NCBI GenBank assembly: GCA_017534885.1
Contig: JAFXVR010000047.1
Span: 1-64,000 of the forward strand
Source: Clostridia bacterium
GTDB taxonomy: Bacteria > Bacillota > Clostridia > Christensenellales > Aristaeellaceae
Reading direction: 5' to 3'
DNA: 64,000 nt
How positions within the stretch are numbered: the first letter of the stretch is position 1; the number at the start of each line of letters is the position of its first letter. Of this stretch, positions 34,125 to 42,717 are shown piece after piece. Below the pieces are notes generated by a model. That model saw only the letters and a program-made list of their open reading frames with translations, did no database searches and was not told the DNA's origin. A program made the translations under genes and the position numbers.

Positions 34125-35189
34125 TCACCAGTTCGCCAGCACCTGCTTCAGGTCAATGGTGCAGACCTGGGCGTTGCCCTCGCTGTCAGGGTTCGAGAAC
34201 AGGATCATGTCGCCCTTCCGGTTGAAGGAGGGGTGCTGATGATCCGCGCCGGTCTTGCAGCTGCCGGTGGTGGCGATGAGCTTCGTCTTGCCCGTGGCCC
34301 GCTCCACCAGCACCACGCCCTCCTGGATGTCCACGCCCAGGTAGGAGATGCGATCCGCACAAAGCCACTTCCGGTCGCGGCTCAGGCAGGGGTGGAGCAG
34401 CTGGGTGCTGCTGACAGCCACGTCGAAGTGACGGCCGTCCTTGTCGCCGATGATGATATTGCCCGTGTGGAGTTCGCCCTTGGTCCCGTCCACAAAGCCC
34501 GGGGGATCAAGCTTCATCAGCGCCATTTCCGCGCCGTCCGCAGCCCAGACCTCGTGGGTGATCCACTCGTTGGGGTGCTCCACGTAGTAGGGGCGGACAT
34601 AGCCCTCCTGCACGTCGCACATCCAGGTGCGCTGGAAGGCGTCGCCCTCGGTCTCATGGATGTAGAAGATCAGGTTCTCGTCCGTGGGGCAGATCTGCGC
34701 GTGACCCAGGCGGTAATCGCTGCGGTACACCACCTGGGCTTCCTCCTGCCCCGCATCCAGCGTCACCAGCGCGTAAATCTTGTTGGCCAGGTGGTAGCTG
34801 CAGGCGATGCGCCCCGTATTCGCCGCCGTCAGATGCCCGGTCACCCGCCCGCCGGCAGGCAGATTGCCCCGTTTCACCCGCTCGCAGGTGTCCAGGCTGA
34901 TCTCCCACACCTCGGTACCGTTGCGGCACGCATAGGCCACGTTCCGCTCCCGGTCCAGGGCAAAGCCGCTGTAATCGTAATCCGTCACGCGGGTCATTTC
35001 CCCCGTAGCCCACTCGCAGCGGTAGGTGCCGCCGTCATCCTTCCCCGGCAGCTGCTGCTTGTTGAAGAAGAAATACTGATCGTTCGTGGAAAAGTTTTCG
35101 CTGGTGAAATACAGCTTGGCATTGCGCTCCGGCCCTTCGGTATACTGGCGCACCGTGAAGCCGGTCACCGCGTCCTGATAGACCCTCAT
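34125..35189 (-). CDS. Oligogalacturonate lyase family protein (PL22-like beta-propeller)
   Basis: 354 residues. The opening GFTVRQYTEGPERNAKLYF, then FSTNDQYFFFNK, is typical of the oligogalacturonate lyase family, a seven-bladed propeller that cleaves short unsaturated oligogalacturonides in the cytoplasm. Repeating blade signatures (RVTDYDYSGFALDRERN, NLIFYIHETEGD, KDGRHFDV) and the HQHPSFNRKGDMI segment, likely metal-binding, are present. No signal peptide is seen, consistent with action on imported oligomers. Start: the ATG at 35189 has an AGAGGAGAG site; an in-frame extension upstream overlaps the previous gene and is unlikely. It sits between a polysaccharide deacetylase and DUF4867. 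Confidence 0.85.
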   Translation of the reverse strand: MRVYQDAVTGFTVRQYTEGPERNAKLYFTSENFSTNDQYFFFNKQQLPGKDDGGTYRCEWATGEMTRVTDYDYSGFALDRERNVAYACRNGTEVWEISLDTCERVKRGNLPAGGRVTGHLTAANTGRIACSYHLANKIYALVTLDAGQEEAQVVYRSDYRLGHAQICPTDENLIFYIHETEGDAFQRTWMCDVQEGYVRPYYVEHPNEWITHEVWAADGAEMALMKLDPPGFVDGTKGELHTGNIIIGDKDGRHFDVAVSSTQLLHPCLSRDRKWLCADRISYLGVDIQEGVVLVERATGKTKLIATTGSCKTGADHQHPSFNRKGDMILFSNPDSEGNAQVCTIDLKQVLANW

Positions 35190-35229
35190 GATGCTCTCTC
35201 CTCTCCGTTGCGGATGGTTTCTGCCGCCC

Positions 35230-36033
35230 TCACAGCGCCGTGGTCTGGCCGCCCGGCAGCTCGATGGGCTCGCCATCGTTGACCCGGATCCAGCAGCTGA
35301 CAGCGTTCGGATTGTACACAAAGCGGTTGTCGGCAGAGAACTTCAGCCGCTCCATGGCGTTCTTCCAGTCCACATACTCGATGTTGGTGCAGTACCACAC
35401 ATCCTCCCTGCCGCCTGTGAGCTTCGCAAACTCCTCGATCAGCTGCCAGCCGCCCTCCATGTCAAACTCGTAGCTGTGCCCCCAGACGTACATCAGATAG
35501 AGGTACTGCTGCTTGAACAGAGCGTTGAACTGCTCGCCTAAGGCCAGCAGGTTGTGATTGTGATGGCAGGTAGCCTGCCAGCTCATCAGGTTTTCCGGCA
35601 GGGCGAAGCTGTCCGATGAGCCCACCACGCGCCCGTACTCGATGCCCAGCCCCGGCAGCAGCCTGGTGATTTCCTCGCTGAGGGAGCCGTTGGGATAGGC
35701 CAGGCCGCGCACCGGATAGCCCACCAGCGCCTCCAGCGCCCGCCGGTCGGCCAGCACTTCCTCAGCCACTTCCGGCAGAGGGCAGCGGGCGATGGTCGGA
35801 TGGGTCACCGTGTGGCAGGCCACCTCGTGACCCTCATACAGCGTCCGCACTTCCTCGGGCTGAATGCGCCGGTCGTCCCGGTCAAACAGGCCGCTGTTCA
35901 GGTTGAAGGTGGCTCTCAGCCCATAGCGGTTGAAGATCTCCACCAGCTTCCGGTCCTGGATGCGCCCGTCGTCATAGCTCAGGGTCAGCGCCTTGTGCTT
36001 GCCGCCCGGAAAACAGTAATATACGCGGTTCAT
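35230..36033 (-). CDS. Polysaccharide deacetylase (NodB-like, CE4) family protein
   Basis: 267 residues. LTLSYDDGR (about 17-25) is NodB motif 1 with the Asp-Asp metal/catalytic pair, HTVTHPTIA is motif 2 (H-x3-H) and LAYPNGSLSE is motif 3 (altered from R-x-PYG). YVWGHSYEFD near residue 180 carries the late His. These enzymes remove acetyl or N-acetyl groups from polysaccharides. No signal peptide is seen, so in this locus it may deacetylate imported acetylated pectic oligosaccharides, which is inference; some family members are peptidoglycan deacetylases. It is the first gene after the promoter at 36103-36130. Confidence 0.85.
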   Translation of the reverse strand: MNRVYYCFPGGKHKALTLSYDDGRIQDRKLVEIFNRYGLRATFNLNSGLFDRDDRRIQPEEVRTLYEGHEVACHTVTHPTIARCPLPEVAEEVLADRRALEALVGYPVRGLAYPNGSLSEEITRLLPGLGIEYGRVVGSSDSFALPENLMSWQATCHHNHNLLALGEQFNALFKQQYLYLMYVWGHSYEFDMEGGWQLIEEFAKLTGGREDVWYCTNIEYVDWKNAMERLKFSADNRFVYNPNAVSCWIRVNDGEPIELPGGQTTAL

Positions 36034-36102
36034 GCTCTTTGTCCGCCGCCGCGCCAGCCGGGTATCCGATGGAAACGGCAGCCTGTCCTCCTCTCCGCGG
36101 AT

Positions 36103-36130
36103 ATTTTACCACATCCCCCTGATATTTCAA
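36103..36130 (-). promoter_or_regulatory. Promoter of the pectin-oligosaccharide gene set
   Basis: Minus strand TTGAAA (36130-36125) and TAAAAT (36108-36103) with 16-nt spacing. The start point would lie about 60 nt upstream of the deacetylase ATG. No operator palindrome was recognised with confidence. Confidence 0.6.
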
Positions 36131-36184
36131 CCCATAAATGCAGGTTTTGCCCCCGCTGCAAGAACCCGTTCCATACCTAATCTA

Positions 36185-36265
36185 TAAAAATCTTTTGAAG
36201 ATGGGATGGGGGTCTGGGGGCAGGGAAGGAACTTTTCTTCAGAAGGCTTCCTTCTCTGCCCCCAG
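36185..36265 (+). repeat. Palindromic dispersed repeat, copy 2
   Basis: Contains AAAAATCTTTTGAAG, then GGGGGTCTGGGGG, then an inverted repeat with arms at about 36214-36232 and 36247-36265 (one mismatch). The block order matches copy 1 at 31228-31310 read on the other strand. It lies between two divergent promoters in the 36034-36401 gap, where no gene is seen. Confidence 0.65.
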
Positions 36266-36304
36266 GATCCGTAAGCGATAGCCCAGCCCATGTCCCGCAA
36301 AGCC

Positions 36305-36333
36305 TTGCGAAATCCCGCCTGCCGTGCTATGAT
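36305..36333 (+). promoter_or_regulatory. Promoter of the SDR gene
   Basis: TTGCGA (36305-36310) and TATGAT (36328-36333) with 17-nt spacing, 68 nt before the ATG at 36402. Confidence 0.65.
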
Positions 36334-36401
36334 GCCTTCAGGAACAATCGCTATCCGCGGGAAGACGATGCGGGGCGGCAAGCCCCGTCTGGAGGGCAGT
36401 C

Positions 36402-37136
36402 ATGAGCAGAGTTGCTGTGGTGACCGGCGGCGACCGGGGAATCGGCCGGGCCTGTGTGGAAGCGCTGGCGGCTGACGGCTGGCGGGTGGTTTTCACCTGC
36501 CGGGAGCGGATCGACCTGGCGGAAGCTCTTTGCGCCAGCCTGCGGGAGCGCGGACTGGACGTGCACTGGATGCGCTGCGATGTGGCGGACGCGGAGGATG
36601 TCCGGCAAATCTTCGCGGAGATCGAGCGGACGCACCACCGGGTGGACGCGCTGGTCTGCAACGCTGGCGTTGCCCTTCTCCGCCTCTTTCAGGATACGGA
36701 CGAGGCCGACTGGAACCGCCTGCTGCAGGTGAACCTGCTGGGCGCTGTCCGCTGCGACCGGGCTGTGCTGCCGGGCATGATCAGCCGCCGGGAAGGCGCC
36801 ATTGTGCACATCGCCAGCATGTGGGGAGAGGTCGGCGCCTCCTGCGAGACCGCCTACAGCGCTGTCAAAGCCGCCCTGATCGGCCTGACCAAAGCGCTGG
36901 CCAAGGAGGTGGGCCCCTCGGGCGTGCGGGTGAACTGCGTCTCCCCCGGTCTGGTGCGCACTGATATGAACGCTTCCCTGGACGCTGAAACCCTTGATGC
37001 GATCGCGGAGGATACGCCTCTGGGCCGCCAGGGTGAAACAGCGGATATCGCCGGAGCCGTGCGCTTCCTCCTCAGCAAAGAAGCCAGTTTCATCACCGGG
37101 CAGGTGCTCGGCGTCAGCGGCGGGCTGGTCATCTGA
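36402..37136 (+). CDS. Short-chain dehydrogenase/reductase (FabG-like)
   Basis: 244 residues. AVVTGGDRGIGRA is the TGxxxGxG NAD(P)-binding motif, CNAGV is the NAG motif, and the catalytic set is Asn (about 112), Ser in HIASMWG, and Tyr/Lys in TAYSAVKAAL. VSPGLVRTDM and the C-terminal ITGQVLGVSGG are the classic ending. This closely resembles 3-oxoacyl-ACP reductases and related sugar/alcohol dehydrogenases. Being alone, not in a fatty-acid cluster, and next to the pectin genes, its substrate is uncertain. GGAGG lies upstream of the ATG. Confidence 0.92.
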   Translation: MSRVAVVTGGDRGIGRACVEALAADGWRVVFTCRERIDLAEALCASLRERGLDVHWMRCDVADAEDVRQIFAEIERTHHRVDALVCNAGVALLRLFQDTDEADWNRLLQVNLLGAVRCDRAVLPGMISRREGAIVHIASMWGEVGASCETAYSAVKAALIGLTKALAKEVGPSGVRVNCVSPGLVRTDMNASLDAETLDAIAEDTPLGRQGETADIAGAVRFLLSKEASFITGQVLGVSGGLVI

Positions 37137-37379
37137 CCCGCTTCCCTCCCATCGGCTGAAAAACCTTCTGTCCAGTGGAAGAAATAGGCTTTCCCTCCCG
37201 TTTATATAGTGCAGTCCTCCAAAGATTGCCGCAGAAAACAAACAGTTCAGAAATAAATTTGAAATAATTCTGAAATATTTGCAGGAATCCGCGGAGGACA
37301 CAGCGAATCATACAGGGAAGACCCATAGCTGGGCTTTGCGGAGCTGTCTCCGCCCGGCCCGGCAGAGAGGAAGGGTATC

Positions 37380-38888
37380 ATGATGAAGAGAGGAATGGCG
37401 CTGCTGCTTGCGCTCATACTGATGCTGACGCTGGCGCCCGCGTCCATGGCCCTGAATAACCTGGGCACCGCTTATGTCACCGGCGGCTGGCTGCGGCTGC
37501 GTTCAGCCCCGTCCTTTCAGGCGGAAACCATCGCCAGCTATGCCTCGGGCACACCGGTCACCGTGCATGAAATCCTCGGGGACTGGTATCACGTATCCCT
37601 GGCCGACGGCAAATCCGGCTATATGCTGGGCAGTTACCTGAGGTGGGGCGGCAGCCAGCCTGTTTCGGACATCGCTTATATCACCAGCTCCAACGGCAAG
37701 CCTGTGCGCCTCCGTTCCGGCCCCGGCACCAATTACGGCGTCATCGCCACCTACCGGGTGGGCACCCAGGTGACCATCCTCAGCCGCGGCACCACCTGGC
37801 ACTATATCCGCATCGGCAGCCAGACCGGCTACATGATGTCCCAGTACCTGACCTCCAGCTACACGCCCACCCCCACCGCCCAGCCTCAGACCGGCTACAC
37901 CGCCTATGTGACCTCCTCCAACGGCCTGGCGGTGCGCCTGCGCTCCGGCCCCGGCACCAATTTCGGAGTGATCGGCACCTACAATCCGGGCACCAGGGTC
38001 ACCGTGCTGAACCACGGCTCGGTCTGGGACTATATCAAGACCGCCACCCAGACCGGCTACATGATGACCAAGTTCCTGACCACCAGCACGCCCCAGTATA
38101 ACCAGGTGACAGCGGTGGCCATCAGCAGCATGACGCCCCGGGTCGGCGACACCCTCTGGGCCACGGTAACCCCCTCCGGCGCTGCGGTGCTGTACACCTG
38201 GTTCAATGAAAACGGCACCTATCTGGCCAACACCCAATCCTACACCGTGAAGAGCAGCGACCTGGGCCACACCCTGCGGGTCATGGTCGCCGGCACCAGC
38301 GGCTGGTCGGGCACGGCTTACAGCGGCACCACCTCCCCCGTGACGGGCAGCGGCGGCACCACTCAGCTCACCGGTGTCACCATCGATACGGTGACGCCCC
38401 GGGTCGGCCAGGTGATGCGTGCCAGCCTGACGCCCGCCGGCGCTTCCGCCACCTTCGCCTGGTACCGCAGCGACGGCAGCCTGGTCTCCAGCTCCTCCAG
38501 CTACACGCCTGTGCAGAATGACGTGGGCTTCAGCTTCTATGTGGTGGCCATCGGCACGGGCAGCAGCACCGGCGCGGTCACCAGCGCCTACACCGGCCAG
38601 ACCGTGTCCGGCGCCGTGACGGACACCGCCCTCTCCGGCTATGTGTCCCTGCCTCTCACCTCCGTCACCGGCATCCCCCTGACACCCACCATCAGCCTCA
38701 ACTCGTCCAATGTCACCTACGCCTGGTACATGGACGGCACCCTGGTGGGCACCGGCAGCCAGCTGATTCCCACCATGGAGATGGCCGGCCACGACGTGCG
38801 CCTGGTGGTCACCGCCATGCCCGGCAGCGGCTATCAGGGCTCTGTCTCCAGCGGATACTGCACCATATACGCGATGCTGGGGCTGTAA
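37380..38888 (+). CDS. Secreted protein with three bacterial SH3 domains and Ig-like repeats
   Basis: 502 residues. Residues 1-25 are a signal peptide (MMKRGMALLLALILMLTLAP). Three SH3b domains follow at about 28-85, 100-155 and 178-235, each with LRLRSAPS / VRLRSGPGTN, a GT.V.....W..I segment and GYM. Such domains bind peptidoglycan or wall polymers. Residues 240-500 carry about three repeats of about 85 residues with TPRVGDTLWA / TPRVGQVMRA, Y.W and SY....D.G....V, an Ig-like pattern seen in surface proteins. No membrane anchor or sortase motif is visible at the C-terminus, so it is probably secreted or wall-associated through the SH3b domains. GAGGAAGGG precedes the tandem ATG codons. A clear terminator follows. 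Confidence 0.85.
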   Translation: MMKRGMALLLALILMLTLAPASMALNNLGTAYVTGGWLRLRSAPSFQAETIASYASGTPVTVHEILGDWYHVSLADGKSGYMLGSYLRWGGSQPVSDIAYITSSNGKPVRLRSGPGTNYGVIATYRVGTQVTILSRGTTWHYIRIGSQTGYMMSQYLTSSYTPTPTAQPQTGYTAYVTSSNGLAVRLRSGPGTNFGVIGTYNPGTRVTVLNHGSVWDYIKTATQTGYMMTKFLTTSTPQYNQVTAVAISSMTPRVGDTLWATVTPSGAAVLYTWFNENGTYLANTQSYTVKSSDLGHTLRVMVAGTSGWSGTAYSGTTSPVTGSGGTTQLTGVTIDTVTPRVGQVMRASLTPAGASATFAWYRSDGSLVSSSSSYTPVQNDVGFSFYVVAIGTGSSTGAVTSAYTGQTVSGAVTDTALSGYVSLPLTSVTGIPLTPTISLNSSNVTYAWYMDGTLVGTGSQLIPTMEMAGHDVRLVVTAMPGSGYQGSVSSGYCTIYAMLGL

Positions 38889-38907
38889 AACCACTCTGAA
38901 TCACAAG

Positions 38908-38938
38908 AGGAGTCTCCCTTTGACGGAGGCTCCTTTTT
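38908..38938 (+). terminator. Terminator after the SH3b gene
   Basis: AGGAGTCTCC and GGAGGCTCCT form a 10-bp stem (one G-U pair) with a 7-nt loop, then five T. It lies 20 nt after the stop. Confidence 0.85.
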
Positions 38939-39158
38939 CTGATGCCGCGTTCTGCCCGGAAGAGGGTCTCCGCGCAAAACCCGAGCTTTCACTGTCTCCC
39001 ATGAAAATACTGCTGAAGATTGTTACAAATCCCTCATTCCATTTCTTCAGCAGATGGATTATAATGATGTCCCACCGCATCCTGTGCGACCGACAGCTTC
39101 ATCCCGTCCGCTTCACACCGGTACAACGCAAAATCCGCCGATCCGAAGGAGGTGGCGC

Positions 39159-39743
39159 ATGTACGAGACCGTCTGTTTTGGCAGATACCTTCAGCGGGAA
39201 ACCGCCGACGAGCCCATCGTCTGGCTGATCCTCGAGCGCTTCGAAGACCGGCTGCTCCTGCTGTCCCGCGATTGCCTCGCCGTGGAGCGCTTCCACTTCC
39301 GGGAGAGCAACAAGCCCTGGCATCACTGCAACCTGAGGGACTGGCTGCGCGAGATCTTCCTCAGCCGCGCCTTTACGGCGGAGGAGGCCAGCCGCATCCT
39401 CCCCACGGACATCGAGAACTCGGCACACACCCACTGCATCGATCCGGTCTTCATCCTCAGCAAAGAGGAGATCGAGCAATACTTCCCGACCGGCCGGTAT
39501 CTGCCGTTCCGGGAGCGCTTCGCCGACGCCTCCCCCCAGGCCGACCGGCTGCTGCGGGAGCGGGGTTACATCCACGAGACCCTCACCTGCAGCTGGTGGG
39601 TGCGGGACGATGACAGGTGCGGGGCGAAACAGACTGTTGTCAACCGATACGGCCTGTTCTGCGCCTACAGGCCCACAGACATGGGCACGCTGGTGCGGCC
39701 GGCGCTCTGGCTGAACACCGGCGCGGCCGCAGCGGATTGCTGA
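39159..39743 (+). CDS. DUF6273-type domain protein
   Basis: 194 residues, no signal peptide. It has the pattern I associate with DUF6273: an opening IVWLILERFEDRLLLLSRDCLAVE, then WHHCNLRDWLREIFLSRAFTAEEASRIL, DPVFILSKEEIEQYF, SWWVRDD and a closing VRPALWLNT. In this family the domain often sits at the ends of large surface proteins; function is unknown, with a C-type-lectin-like fold suggested by the W.R....VRPALW ending. Start: the ATG at 39159 has GAAGGAGG upstream. It is probably co-transcribed with the leucine-rich protein 14 nt downstream. Confidence 0.75.
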   Translation: MYETVCFGRYLQRETADEPIVWLILERFEDRLLLLSRDCLAVERFHFRESNKPWHHCNLRDWLREIFLSRAFTAEEASRILPTDIENSAHTHCIDPVFILSKEEIEQYFPTGRYLPFRERFADASPQADRLLRERGYIHETLTCSWWVRDDDRCGAKQTVVNRYGLFCAYRPTDMGTLVRPALWLNTGAAAADC

Positions 39744-39757
39744 AAGGAGGCATTCTC

Positions 39758-41071
39758 ATGAAAAACCGTGTTGATTTCTCCGCCGCGAGAAGGCTGCTTC
39801 TGCTCGCTCTGGCTGCCGCCGTGGCGCTCCTGCCTATCCGGATGCGCACCGCCGGCGCGGAAGCCCCCTCCGGTTTCGAGTACCTGGAGGTGGACGGGAA
39901 GGCCGTCATCACCGGATACAGCGGGGAAGCCGCCGACCTGACTATTCCGGAAACCCTGGACGGTCTTCCGGTGGCCGCCGTCAGGGATCTGGGCATCCAG
40001 TCCGATGTCGGGACCATCACCATTCCCGACAGCGTGGCGCTGGAGGACGGCGCCATCAGTTTCTGCTCTGCGCTCCGGGAGATCAGGGTCAGCGAGAACC
40101 ACCCCTCCCTGCGGCTGATCGACGGCGTGCTGTTCTCGAAGGACGCGAAAACCCTGCTTTGCTATCCGTCCGAATTCCCCGGCGAAATCTACACTGTCCC
40201 GGAGGGCACAGAGGCCATCGGTGCCGGAGCGTTCTGGGACTGCCCCTTCCTGCGGGAAGTTGTGCTGCCGGAGGGCCTGAAGGTCATCGGAACAGACGCA
40301 TTCGGCCTGTGCATCAAGCTGACAGCGATGGAGATTCCCGTTTCGGTGGAAGTCATCGGGGAGATGGCCTTCGCCAACGCCGCGTTTGAATCGCTTGACC
40401 TGAGCGGGAATATACAGCTGAAAGAAGTCAGCGCGCGCCTGGCCTCCGGCTGCTGGCAGCTCTCTGCTGTTTCCCTGCCGGATTCCATCACCCGCATCGG
40501 TGACGAAGCCTTTGCCTTCACTGCCCTCGCGTCCTTCGAGCTGCCGGCTTCTGTTGAAATCATCGGAATCAATCCGTTCCGGGGCTGCGCCGACCTGCAG
40601 GTCATCACCCTCACCGGGGCAGAAGACCGCTTCACCTTCGTCTCCCCCTTCCTGATCGACATTCAGGCGGACACCGCCATCTGCTGCGTTCCCACTGTTT
40701 CCGGAGATATCTCCCTTCCCGAGGTCAGCCGCATCGGAGATTTCTGCTGCTTCTGCTGTGATGGGATTATCGGCATCGAAATCCCCCACCCCCTCCGCCA
40801 GATCGGCCAGTACGCCTTTGCCTCCAGTTACGCTCTGGAGACCGTCACCATCCGTCAGGCGGACAGTCTGGTGATCGGAGATGGCGTTTTTGAGGACTGC
40901 CCCGGTCTCTCGGCGCTGACCATCCTCGGGAGCGTGGCGGCTATCGGCACCGACGCCTTCAGCGGAAACGACCTGCTGACCCGCGTCATTACCGATAGCG
41001 ACACTGTCAGGGCCTATTTCAGCGGAACTGACATTCAGGTGGCCGTGAGTCCTGAGGGCATCCCCGAATAA
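39758..41071 (+). CDS. Secreted BspA-like leucine-rich repeat protein
   Basis: 437 residues. Residues 1-35 are a signal peptide (MKNRVDFSAARRLLLLALAA). The rest consists of LRR_5/BspA-type repeats of about 23 residues with the pattern I..GAF..C..L..V.LP..L..IG..AF, for example IGAGAFWDCPFLREVVLPEG, IGTDAFGLC and IGDEAFAFTALASFELP. Related proteins bind host or bacterial surface molecules. No anchor is visible at the C-terminus. AAAGGAGG precedes the ATG at 39758. An in-frame upstream extension overlaps the previous gene and is rejected. A strong terminator follows. Confidence 0.88.
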   Translation: MKNRVDFSAARRLLLLALAAAVALLPIRMRTAGAEAPSGFEYLEVDGKAVITGYSGEAADLTIPETLDGLPVAAVRDLGIQSDVGTITIPDSVALEDGAISFCSALREIRVSENHPSLRLIDGVLFSKDAKTLLCYPSEFPGEIYTVPEGTEAIGAGAFWDCPFLREVVLPEGLKVIGTDAFGLCIKLTAMEIPVSVEVIGEMAFANAAFESLDLSGNIQLKEVSARLASGCWQLSAVSLPDSITRIGDEAFAFTALASFELPASVEIIGINPFRGCADLQVITLTGAEDRFTFVSPFLIDIQADTAICCVPTVSGDISLPEVSRIGDFCCFCCDGIIGIEIPHPLRQIGQYAFASSYALETVTIRQADSLVIGDGVFEDCPGLSALTILGSVAAIGTDAFSGNDLLTRVITDSDTVRAYFSGTDIQVAVSPEGIPE

Positions 41072-41110
41072 GCGCCAGCAGCATAACCGAACAGAGCATC
41101 TCCACAGGAA

Positions 41111-41147
41111 AAGGAGTCCCAGTTTTCAACGCGAGGACTCCTTTTTT
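41111..41147 (+). terminator. Terminator between convergent genes
   Basis: AAGGAGTCC and GGACTCCTT form a 9-bp stem with a 15-nt loop, followed by a T-run (41142-41147). The opposite strand gives TTTTCC after the stem, so it can also end the minus-strand gene at 41161. Confidence 0.85.
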
Positions 41148-41160
41148 GTCTGGCTTGCTG

Positions 41161-42585
41161 TCACTTCAGCGGCTCGGCGATGCGCTCCAGCTCATCCGCG
41201 ATCTGGTCTGTCAGGCTGGGCGGCGCGGTGGGGCTGGTGGGGCCGACGGGATTGAACGGCGTCAGGTAGAGGTTCATCAGCAGCTCCCGGGGCGCGGTCT
41301 CGCCCTTGACCATTCCCGGCGGCACATACCAGCCGATGGAGGTCATGTAGGCGGCCACCGCGTTCACGGTTTTCGTGCCGTAGATGCCGTCGATCTTGCC
41401 CGGATCATAGCCCAGATTCCGCAGCGCTTCCTGCATGATGCGCACCGCCATGCCCCGGTCGCCCTTCTGCAGCGGCAGGAACTGGTCGTACACCGGCGCG
41501 TTGCTCGCGTTCATTTTCCTGAGCAGGCTGGGGCTGACGTACTCGCGCTCCGTCACGTGCACAGCGCTCATGAACAGGGCCACCGCCACCTGGGTCTGCC
41601 GGCCATAGGTGCCGTCCGCGCTGCCCACCGGATAGCCCAGCTGCAGCAGGCGCTTCTGCATCTTGCGCACCCGGTCGCTGCGCTCTCCCTTGCGGATGTT
41701 TTCGTCCTGCACCTCCTCGGTGGGGCTGGGCTCCCGGGTGGGCGTGACGGTCGGCCGGGGAGTCGCGGTGGGCCGGACGGTGGGCGCAGGGGTCGCGGTG
41801 GGCACAGGCGTGGCGGTGACGGTCTCCTGCTTGGGCGTCAGCTGAAGCGCCTCCGCCTGCTGCAGGTGATAGCCGTTTCCGTTGGCGCTGTAGCGGTAGA
41901 GCCGGTCGCCCACCAGCGCCGCCGAGACGGTGTCCGTCGAAACGGAAGCTACCTGCCGCTTTTCACCCGTTTCGAGAGCAATGACGGTCACGGAGCCGTC
42001 CGGGTGGGTCAGGGTGACCGCGTGCGCGCTGCACGTCAGGCTGCGGTGCTCGTCCACCTGGGTCTCCTCCGGGAAAAGGGAGAGCCCGGGCAGGGCGTCG
42101 GCCGTCTCAAGGGGCGTGCGCTTCAGCAGCCAGCCACTGTTTGTCTTTTCCACATAATAGAGCATCCCACCGGATTCAACGGCGGTGCTGGCGGTCTCGC
42201 TGAGCACCCGCTCTCCCTGCAGACCCTCGGTCACCGTCAGCCGGCCGCTCTCTCCCAGCGCCCAGGCGCTTTCTCCCCGAAGGGCGGCCAGCTGGGCCGG
42301 GGTGGGATTCCGGTACACGATGCTGGAACCGCTGCCATCGGTGTACACGGAGAACACGCGCTGATCCGCTGTCAGGCAGTAGACCGCCGCGCTGTCCATG
42401 GCAATCAGGTCCGTGATGGCCGCCGGCAGGTGGCGCACCGTGCCCGCCGCGTCCATCAGATACATGTGATCCGTCTCGCCGATCCAGGCGGTGAGGCCGT
42501 CCGCGGTCAGCACCGGGTCAGCCAGAGCCGCGCAGGAGGTCAGCACCAGCGCTGCCAGGAGCAGCAGAGAAAGGTATTTGCGCAT
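41161..42585 (-). CDS. Secreted protein with two peptidoglycan-binding domains
   Basis: 474 residues. The signal sequence RKYLSLLLLAALVLTSCAAL ends near a Cys, so a lipoprotein is possible although the lipobox is imperfect. Residues 25-240 read like a beta-propeller or WD-like sensor (repeated YLMDAAGT, YCLTADQR, LYYVEKTN). A Thr/Pro-rich linker (TATPVPTATPAPT) follows. Two PG_binding_1 domains end the protein: KGERSDRVRKMQKRLLQLGY...DGTYGRQT and KGDRGMAVRIMQEALRNLGY...DGIYGTKT. These bind the wall. Start: the ATG at 42585 has GGAGG upstream. It is the last gene of the marR-flavin reductase-kinase run. Confidence 0.82.
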   Translation of the reverse strand: MRKYLSLLLLAALVLTSCAALADPVLTADGLTAWIGETDHMYLMDAAGTVRHLPAAITDLIAMDSAAVYCLTADQRVFSVYTDGSGSSIVYRNPTPAQLAALRGESAWALGESGRLTVTEGLQGERVLSETASTAVESGGMLYYVEKTNSGWLLKRTPLETADALPGLSLFPEETQVDEHRSLTCSAHAVTLTHPDGSVTVIALETGEKRQVASVSTDTVSAALVGDRLYRYSANGNGYHLQQAEALQLTPKQETVTATPVPTATPAPTVRPTATPRPTVTPTREPSPTEEVQDENIRKGERSDRVRKMQKRLLQLGYPVGSADGTYGRQTQVAVALFMSAVHVTEREYVSPSLLRKMNASNAPVYDQFLPLQKGDRGMAVRIMQEALRNLGYDPGKIDGIYGTKTVNAVAAYMTSIGWYVPPGMVKGETAPRELLMNLYLTPFNPVGPTSPTAPPSLTDQIADELERIAEPLK

Positions 42586-42717
42586 ATCATCATTCCTCCA
42601 CAATCGCCTGTGGGTTTGTCCCACAAACATATCAACGAAGCCGGGCCCGGTTTTGATGCACGCGAAAACAGATTTTTGCGCCAAACAGTCAAAAGCGCAG
42701 CATGCTGCCCTCTCAGG

